From Brienomyrus brachyistius (taxonomy: Eukaryota; Chordata; Actinopteri; Osteoglossiformes; Mormyridae): 64,000 nucleotides of DNA. Made by a program: the position numbers and the translations under genes. Below are positions 59,468-64,000 of this stretch, in pieces (within the stretch, counting starts at the first letter, position 1; each line of letters starts with the position of its first letter). The DNA lies in the NCBI RefSeq assembly GCF_023856365.1, contig NC_064555.1:15076254-15140253 (forward strand), in the 5' to 3' direction. A model generated the notes under the pieces. The model made no database searches. It saw nothing but the letters and a program-made list of their open reading frames with translations, and was not told where the DNA came from.

Positions 59468-59690
59468 TAATCCATCCATCCATCCATCCATTTTCCAAAC
59501 CGCTTACCCTACTGGGTCGCGGGGGGTCTAGAGCCTATCCCGGAAGCAATGGGCATGAGGCAGGGAACAACCCAGGATGGGGGGCCAGCCCATCGCAGGG
59601 CACACTCATACACCATTGACTCACACGCGCACACCTACGGGCAATTTAGCAACCCAGGCAGAGACTCGAACCCGGGTCCCATCCAAGTAC
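59468..59690 (-). mobile_element. SINE, minus orientation, with tail and B box, internally deleted
   Basis: Plus strand: CCATCCATCCATCCATCCAT tail, AAACCGCTTACCCTACTGGG, TCGCGGGGGGTCTAGAGCC, then CAATTTAGCAACCCAGGCAG and GACTCGAACCCGGGTCCCAT (complement of the B box). The segment between the B box region and the ATTTAGCAA block, which holds the GTTTGCATGTTCTCC part in the 45826 copy, is deleted. Confidence 0.85.
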
Positions 59691-59796
59691 CTGACCCAGC
59701 TTTACTACATAAAACATATTACATTGTATAACAGCTAGGTAACAATTGGAATCAATAACGCAACTCACTATCAGAGCTCTTAAAATTAGTAGTATA

Positions 59797-59802
59797 TTTA
59801 TT
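59797..59802 (-). terminator. smim12: Candidate smim12 polyadenylation signal
   Basis: TTTATT on the plus strand reads AATAAA on the minus strand, about 820 bases beyond the smim12 stop. It is the first canonical signal I find in that direction, giving a 3' UTR of roughly 59780-60622. The open frames at 59827-60209 (-) would then be UTR. Confidence 0.4.
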
Positions 59803-60622
59803 ACCATTTTACTTCAACTTCTTGACTCAACACAGCATATTTAAGATCCACAAGAACACAGCAGCAAGTAAAATGGATCCAACACAATTCACACATAATT
59901 TGACTCCATTTTCTGGACTTTGCAACGCTCCAGCAATTAGCGTACTGCTGTAAGCTGTGTACTTTCTAAAATGAAAGCAAACGTTCACAGTAGGTTGCTT
60001 GTGGCTTTTCTTCTGGGTGAAAAATAAATGTGCAAAGGCTGGGTGAAAGAACAGAAATGTGCCAGGGTACATGAAATAAAAAAATACAACGCACATTTCC
60101 GAGACCTCCTGGGACAGACCGTGCACACGTCACACATTCCCCAGGCTATTCCCTTATGACGCTGCCAGGTTAGTCTCTTGCGGGCTTCTTGCTCTTGTTT
60201 TGAATGCATGCTGTCAGCTTTGTCTTTGGGAGGAAAGCACAGGAAAACAGCAACTGAAAACTTGAGGTTCTCCAGCTTTGCTGTAGCTCACTGATCATGT
60301 GCCACGGGAACTAGATACTACGAATCTAATAGAGAGAAACAACAGTCTCCAGGTCTCATACAAACCTCTTCTGAACACTAACTGAGGGAAAATGTCTCAG
60401 ATGTTACGATAGCCATTTCATGACTTGCGACTTTCAGACTGTCATGAAAAATACACATAATACTTTGACACAAAAAGAAGTCCAGTCAACATTCCTCCCC
60501 AGTTAGGCATCAAAGATGAAACTTGTAGAACAAATGAATATGCATAAGTGTCCTTTGTTAGGCAACAGGCATAACTATAGGTGACATTAACCCCTTCGCG
60601 TGGCTCTACGTGGCAGGCACCT

Positions 60623-60898
60623 TTAGCTTTTCTCTTGGCGGTTTCGGTTCAGTACCGCCCTCGGCGTGAACTCCAGCCTCTCCTTCAGGCTGGTGACCTG
60701 AGTGACGTCCTGCCCCACAAGCTCCTCCAGTTTCCGGTCCTCCCTCTGCTCGAGGATCCCCCTCTCCTCTTGCTGTCGAGCCGGTGTGCCCCGAATGAAC
60801 CATTCTAAATGATAACCCACAGCCCCCACCACAAAGGCTACTGGGAAGGTTACGTAGGGGGCGTACGTTCGCATGGCGGTCCACAATACTGGCCACAT
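60623..60898 (-). CDS. smim12: Small integral membrane protein 12, complete
   Basis: Encodes 91 residues, close to the 92 I recall for the mammalian protein (formerly C1orf212). Seen: N-terminus [16 protein letters not shown], one hydrophobic segment at about residues 15-33 containing [20 protein letters not shown], then a charged tail with [10 protein letters not shown], a LKERLEF stretch and the ending [11 protein letters not shown]. The family is a conserved vertebrate single-pass membrane protein whose biochemical role is not known to me. The start is the ATG at 60898 because homology begins there and a splice acceptor (AG at 60919-60920 read on the minus strand) lies about 20 bases upstream; the open frame reaching 61012 runs through intron. 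It is convergent with gja4, the arrangement I recall in human. No breaks or missing conserved segments are visible. Confidence 0.95.
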   Translation of the reverse strand: MWPVLWTAMRTYAPYVTFPVAFVVGAVGYHLEWFIRGTPARQQEERGILEQREDRKLEELVGQDVTQVTSLKERLEFTPRAVLNRNRQEKS

Positions 60899-60918
60899 GT
60901 CTGCACGTTGGACCACAA

Positions 60919-60945
60919 CTGCAAAGTAATTAAAAAATACGCAGT
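60919..60945 (-). promoter_or_regulatory. smim12: 3' splice acceptor before the smim12 coding exon
   Basis: Read on the minus strand, a T-rich tract (TTTTTTAATTAC) ends in TTTGCAG at 60919, leaving about 20 bases of 5' UTR before the ATG. Together with the donor at 61422/61421 it defines a likely intron of about 500 bases between a non-coding exon and the coding exon. Confidence 0.6.
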
Positions 60946-61421
60946 TTATGTTAACGATGCTTCGTTCAGTTTCCATACAAAACACAATAAACATGTAAAC
61001 AATAATACACAATAGAACGTCCGTTAAACTTCACCGGAAAGTACGCAGCCATTTGTAAGCGAAGTAATGTGAGAGTAAAGCATAGCTACTTCGTGGCAAC
61101 ACCACCTTCCACATCTGAGATGCATAGTTAAAGCTTAATGTTATAACTTATTAATTTTTGTTACCACCGGAGTAACTACTGTGCTACATATCTAAAAAGC
61201 CCCAGGCAAAACCATGATAACTAAACTAATGGGAATCCATAGGTATGTGACCGTCAGTCGAAGTGCATGTCTTTTATACCTTGGGGTATTTAATTGTTCT
61301 TTAACACGCTTCGCAAGCATTACAAAACAGAATCCATGCTATGGCGTTGACCGTAGGTGACATACACCAAGACAGAACCGCATTTATCAGCCACTCTCCA
61401 GCGGTTGAAAAACTCACTCAC

Positions 61422-61535
61422 CTTTATGGTTACAGCGAGACAAACCGCACTTCCGCCTTCAGAAAGCCCGCCTCAAAATACACTGATTGGCTTAGTTCCT
61501 GTTACGCAGTGGCCATGAGAAACTCGCCAATGGCT
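61422..61535 (-). promoter_or_regulatory. smim12: Candidate smim12 non-coding exon 1 and TATA-less promoter
   Basis: On the minus strand a consensus splice donor AAAG|GTGAGT has its exon end at 61422. Upstream of it on the same strand come an ETS/GABP-type site GGCGGAAGTG (61448-61457), a GC box (61467-61474), a CCAAT box (61486-61490 inverted) and an opposite-strand CCAAT (61527-61531). No TATA box is evident. This is the usual make-up of a housekeeping promoter and suits a broadly expressed small gene. The transcription start site is not determinable from sequence alone, but probably lies between about 61440 and 61480. Confidence 0.5.
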
Positions 61536-62287
61536 AAATGCATTGTCAGTTTCATAAAACGAAACTTACGGAGTAGCAAGTTGGACAAAAAGGTCATCAG
61601 CAGGCGTTGCGAGCTCTTGACTGTATACACCTCTTCTTCCTCAAATAGGCTACATCCTGTTTGAAGTAGCCTGTTGTTTTCTGGTAATATGGTAATATAT
61701 ATTCTATTGTGTAATAGTGTTATTTATTCTTTTATTTATTTTCTGCTTTATTATTCTTATTAGTTTGAAAGTACTCGAGTTTTGCACTGCCACTGGAAAA
61801 ACAAAACGTATATATTAACAGTTATCAAAGTAAATATAGTTAATCGCCATTAAACGTTGTAATTGTCATGCTTAGTAATTATTAATTATTTATGTAAAAA
61901 AACTGATTCACCAAAAACACAGACTGACCCAAATGCAATCTTGAACCTTTTTTGTTATCACTTTTAAACTTGTATAGTGCTTCTATGTGGAACAATAGAG
62001 ATTCGGGGGGAAAAAAGTATCGTTCTCTAGACAGATTTATTTATCTAGCACTGGTACGTCTTTGTCTTTTGTTTTAGGGCTTTAAAGAAATTAATTTATG
62101 TTATTACAGCATTGAGGAAGAACCAAGTTCATAACTTAATGAAGCAGAAGTAAGGTGAAGGAACCCGGGTATTGTATACTAAATAAATGATGCTTATTGT
62201 AAGTTGAAGAACCAGTACATCCAATTTATCTGAAAATTATTATTTTTCATATTGACTTTCCTTTATTTTTTTCTTTTTCTCTCATAG
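61536..62287. other. Non-coding, very AT-rich
   Basis: Long T- and A-rich low-complexity DNA without recognisable repeats, ending in a strong polypyrimidine tract and splice-acceptor-like TTTTTCTCTCATAG at 62287. Confidence 0.5.
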
Positions 62288-62566
62288 ACCCGATTATCTG
62301 ATCAGATTCAAGTAGTCAGACCGCATTCCTTTAAAAAGGAATGTCGCCGAGATAGGTGCAGCTGGGAGACGCAATTCGACACGGCTTTTACCTGCAGCTC
62401 ACGGGCATCTCGCATGAATTCTCAGCCCTTGGTTAAGAACTCGTCCGGTCAGCATGACAGAAGAGCTCCTCAGGCTCCACAGATTGTGCAATATTCATCT
62501 GGGGCTTATTGGTCAGGTTTGACCGAAGGGTGCCATCTCTTTTTGTTTGCATTGTCAATCTCTTAG
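62288..62566 (+). other. Exon-like open block behind a strong splice acceptor
   Basis: After TTTCTTTTTCTCTCATAG (AG at 62286-62287) a frame stays open for 92 codons to a TAG at 62564. It has no upstream Met, but has an internal ATG at 62414. The translation is Ser/Gln/Arg-rich (RCSWETQFDTAF near residue 23, VQYSSGAYWSGL near residue 67) and I do not recognise it. The sequence also looks like conserved non-coding DNA (ATTGTGCAATA at 62482 resembles a bZIP site). It could be the last exon of an unannotated gene, a lncRNA exon, or a regulatory element. Confidence 0.25.
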
Positions 62567-63079
62567 TTTTCACTGCTGCTCACTACACGTGATATATATT
62601 TTCATTCAGTTTGATGTCATTTCTCATACTCAATGCTTTGGTCAGTAAATATACAGGCTGCTGCTACTCCACACTGACCTGCCGAGTGACTGAGCTCCAT
62701 TTACTGTCTAAGCCATAAGGGAATTCACGATTATTCACAATCTTATCCACTTTTCTACTACCCCATGGCTTTTAAAGAAGGCAACAGCTGCAAGAGCCGC
62801 TGGGATAAATGCTGGCATTGCTATGGTATTTTTGGACAGGCGGTGTGTACCTGTCAGGTTCTGGCAGGCGACCTGACCAGCACTGTCAGGAGGGAGGGCT
62901 GCCATCTGTTTGGCCAGAGCCCAGACGAATATTGTCCCCCAGGTGTGATAACTACCCTGTTTAAGAACCACTCTGCGGGCGCATCCCAAATCGCATGCTA
63001 ACAGAGTAAGCATGTCTCATCCATACTTTGAACTCCATTGTAGTATTGTATGGTCGCATGTTTACCAATGATAAAGCTT

Positions 63080-63104
63080 CCCCCCCCCCCCCCCCCCCCC
63101 CCCC
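63080..63104. repeat. Poly-C tract, 25 bases
   Basis: Twenty-five consecutive C. Its length is likely polymorphic, and errors are possible here. Confidence 0.95.
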
Positions 63105-63274
63105 GGGAATGTAAAATTGTACTAATGTAACTGGCTATTGTTTTCTATTGATATTTATACAGAGATGGTACTTCCTCCGCTATATTGAGCTGAGTTCTTC
63201 GTTTGTAGGTGCAGTTCCTGTGGCCTTGTCGGATAGCATGATGCCCTTTGGTTGCACACTTTTGAATTGCGCCG

Positions 63275-63655
63275 TATGAAGTATGCCATCTGGGTACCAT
63301 TCACCTATTGTCTCATCCATACTAAGTATCTGGCAGAATGTAGTATGTCATCTGGGTACCGTCCACTTACTGTCTTATCCATACTCAGGATTCAACAGAA
63401 TTTAGTATGCTAGCCGGGTACCGTCCACCTACCATCTCATCCATACTGATGGTTTGGCAGAATGTAGTATGCCATCCGGGTACCATCCACCTACTGTCTC
63501 ATCCATATTGAGTATCTGGCAGAATGTAGCATGTCATCTGGGTACCATCTGTCTACAGATTCATCTATACTGAAGATCTGGCATAATATAGTATGTCCAG
63601 GTACCATTCAAGTACTGTCTCATCCATACTGAGTACTTGGACATACTACTCACTT
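63275..63655. repeat. Minisatellite, 62-bp unit, about 6 copies
   Basis: GGTACC recurs at 63293, 63355, 63417, 63479, 63541 and 63600: four exact 62-base steps, then 59. Units contain CCACCTACTGTCTCATCCAT, ACTGAGTATCTGGCAGAATG and TAGTATGCCATCTGG. Confidence 0.95.
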
Positions 63656-63712
63656 TGCATTCTATATTTTGCCTACTACATAGCAAACAAGTATGCAATT
63701 TTGGACACACCC

Positions 63713-64000
63713 TGTGCCGTGGTGATTACAGGGAGACAGCCTCATACACACATAAAAAAACATGCATACCATCACTGTACTCGTCTTACTGGTTCTGTCT
63801 CCATCATCACTGCCACACTCAGATCTGCACCAAGGGCTCAGGCCTGTCTCCCTCCTCTCAAATCATTCTTTCCGTCATCTTCTCGAGAGGGCGGGTGACG
63901 TTTTTTTGGAGCCAGGGACTGAGGGCCATGTGTGCTGCCTCCATAAATTCACATCTTATATGTTTTACAGAAGGCTGCCCCCTAACAGCCTCTGACTCGC
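63713..64000. other. Non-coding to window end; no gene called
   Basis: Ordinary sequence with CATACACACA-type short repeats. The plus-strand frames running to 63898 and 63995 are unrecognised. Confidence 0.4.

Larger units (their letters stand above)
62977..63712. mobile_element. MITE-like element enclosing a minisatellite
   Basis: The left end GGGCGCATCCCAAATCGCAT and the complement of the right end GGGTGTGTCCAAAATTGCAT match at most positions (16 of 22 over the wider alignment). The interior is TATGTAGTATGC-like sequence, a 25-base C run at 63080-63104, and the 62-bp array at 63275-63655. The target duplication is unclear. Confidence 0.6.

Noticed and set aside
60899..61012. Upstream extension of the smim12 frame by 38 codons
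   Set aside because: It runs through the intron acceptor (AG at 60919-60920 on the minus strand) and is not similar to SMIM12.

Overview
This is a stretch of nuclear DNA from a ray-finned fish, very probably a teleost. The evidence is vertebrate-type gene structure (single large coding exons preceded by consensus splice acceptors, AATAAA signals far downstream), fish-type tRNA-derived SINEs with a GGAT-type tail, an L2/Rex-type LINE end, hAT-like foldback MITEs with about 8-bp target duplications, and many microsatellites. I cannot fix the species. No prokaryotic, viral or organellar gene systems are visible.

Two protein-coding genes can be supported. A complete connexin coding exon lies at 47489-48544 (+). 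It encodes a 351-residue alpha connexin, best called gja4 (connexin 37; the zebrafish gene is also called cx39.4). A complete smim12 coding exon lies at 60623-60898 (-), encoding 91 residues. They are convergent, about 12 kb apart, in the order and orientation I recall for human GJA4-SMIM12 on chromosome 1. A candidate TATA-less smim12 promoter and non-coding first exon sit at about 61422-61535 (-).

Layout: 1-27 kb is gene-poor and holds a 42-bp minisatellite (158-744), a 24-bp minisatellite (9507-9817), scattered SINE copies and at least six hAT-like foldback elements. 27.4-32.3 kb is strikingly different: no recognisable mobile elements, AT-rich but dense in CpG, which suggests a hypomethylated regulatory domain or an unannotated transcript. 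32.9-47 kb returns to repeats, including two SINE-derived minisatellites, two small CpG-rich islands (37.44-37.76 and 39.1-39.58 kb) and a 104-bp near-identical inverted repeat pair (40.9 and 45.5 kb). 47.1-49.4 kb is gja4. 49.4-59.7 kb is intergenic with a large hAT-like fossil, SINE pieces and a 5'-truncated LINE. 59.7-61.5 kb is smim12. 61.5-64 kb holds an exon-like open block behind a strong splice acceptor (62288) and a MITE-like element containing a 62-bp tandem array.

The most unusual recurring theme is that three separate mobile-element copies (41.3, 33 and 63 kb) appear to contain a minisatellite expanded inside the element. The most notable gene-level point is a two-residue N-terminal insertion in the connexin, at the site where zebrafish Cx39.4 is reported to have one. 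Most other long open frames are shadows of repeats or unsupported; the few exon-like ones are described as uncertain.
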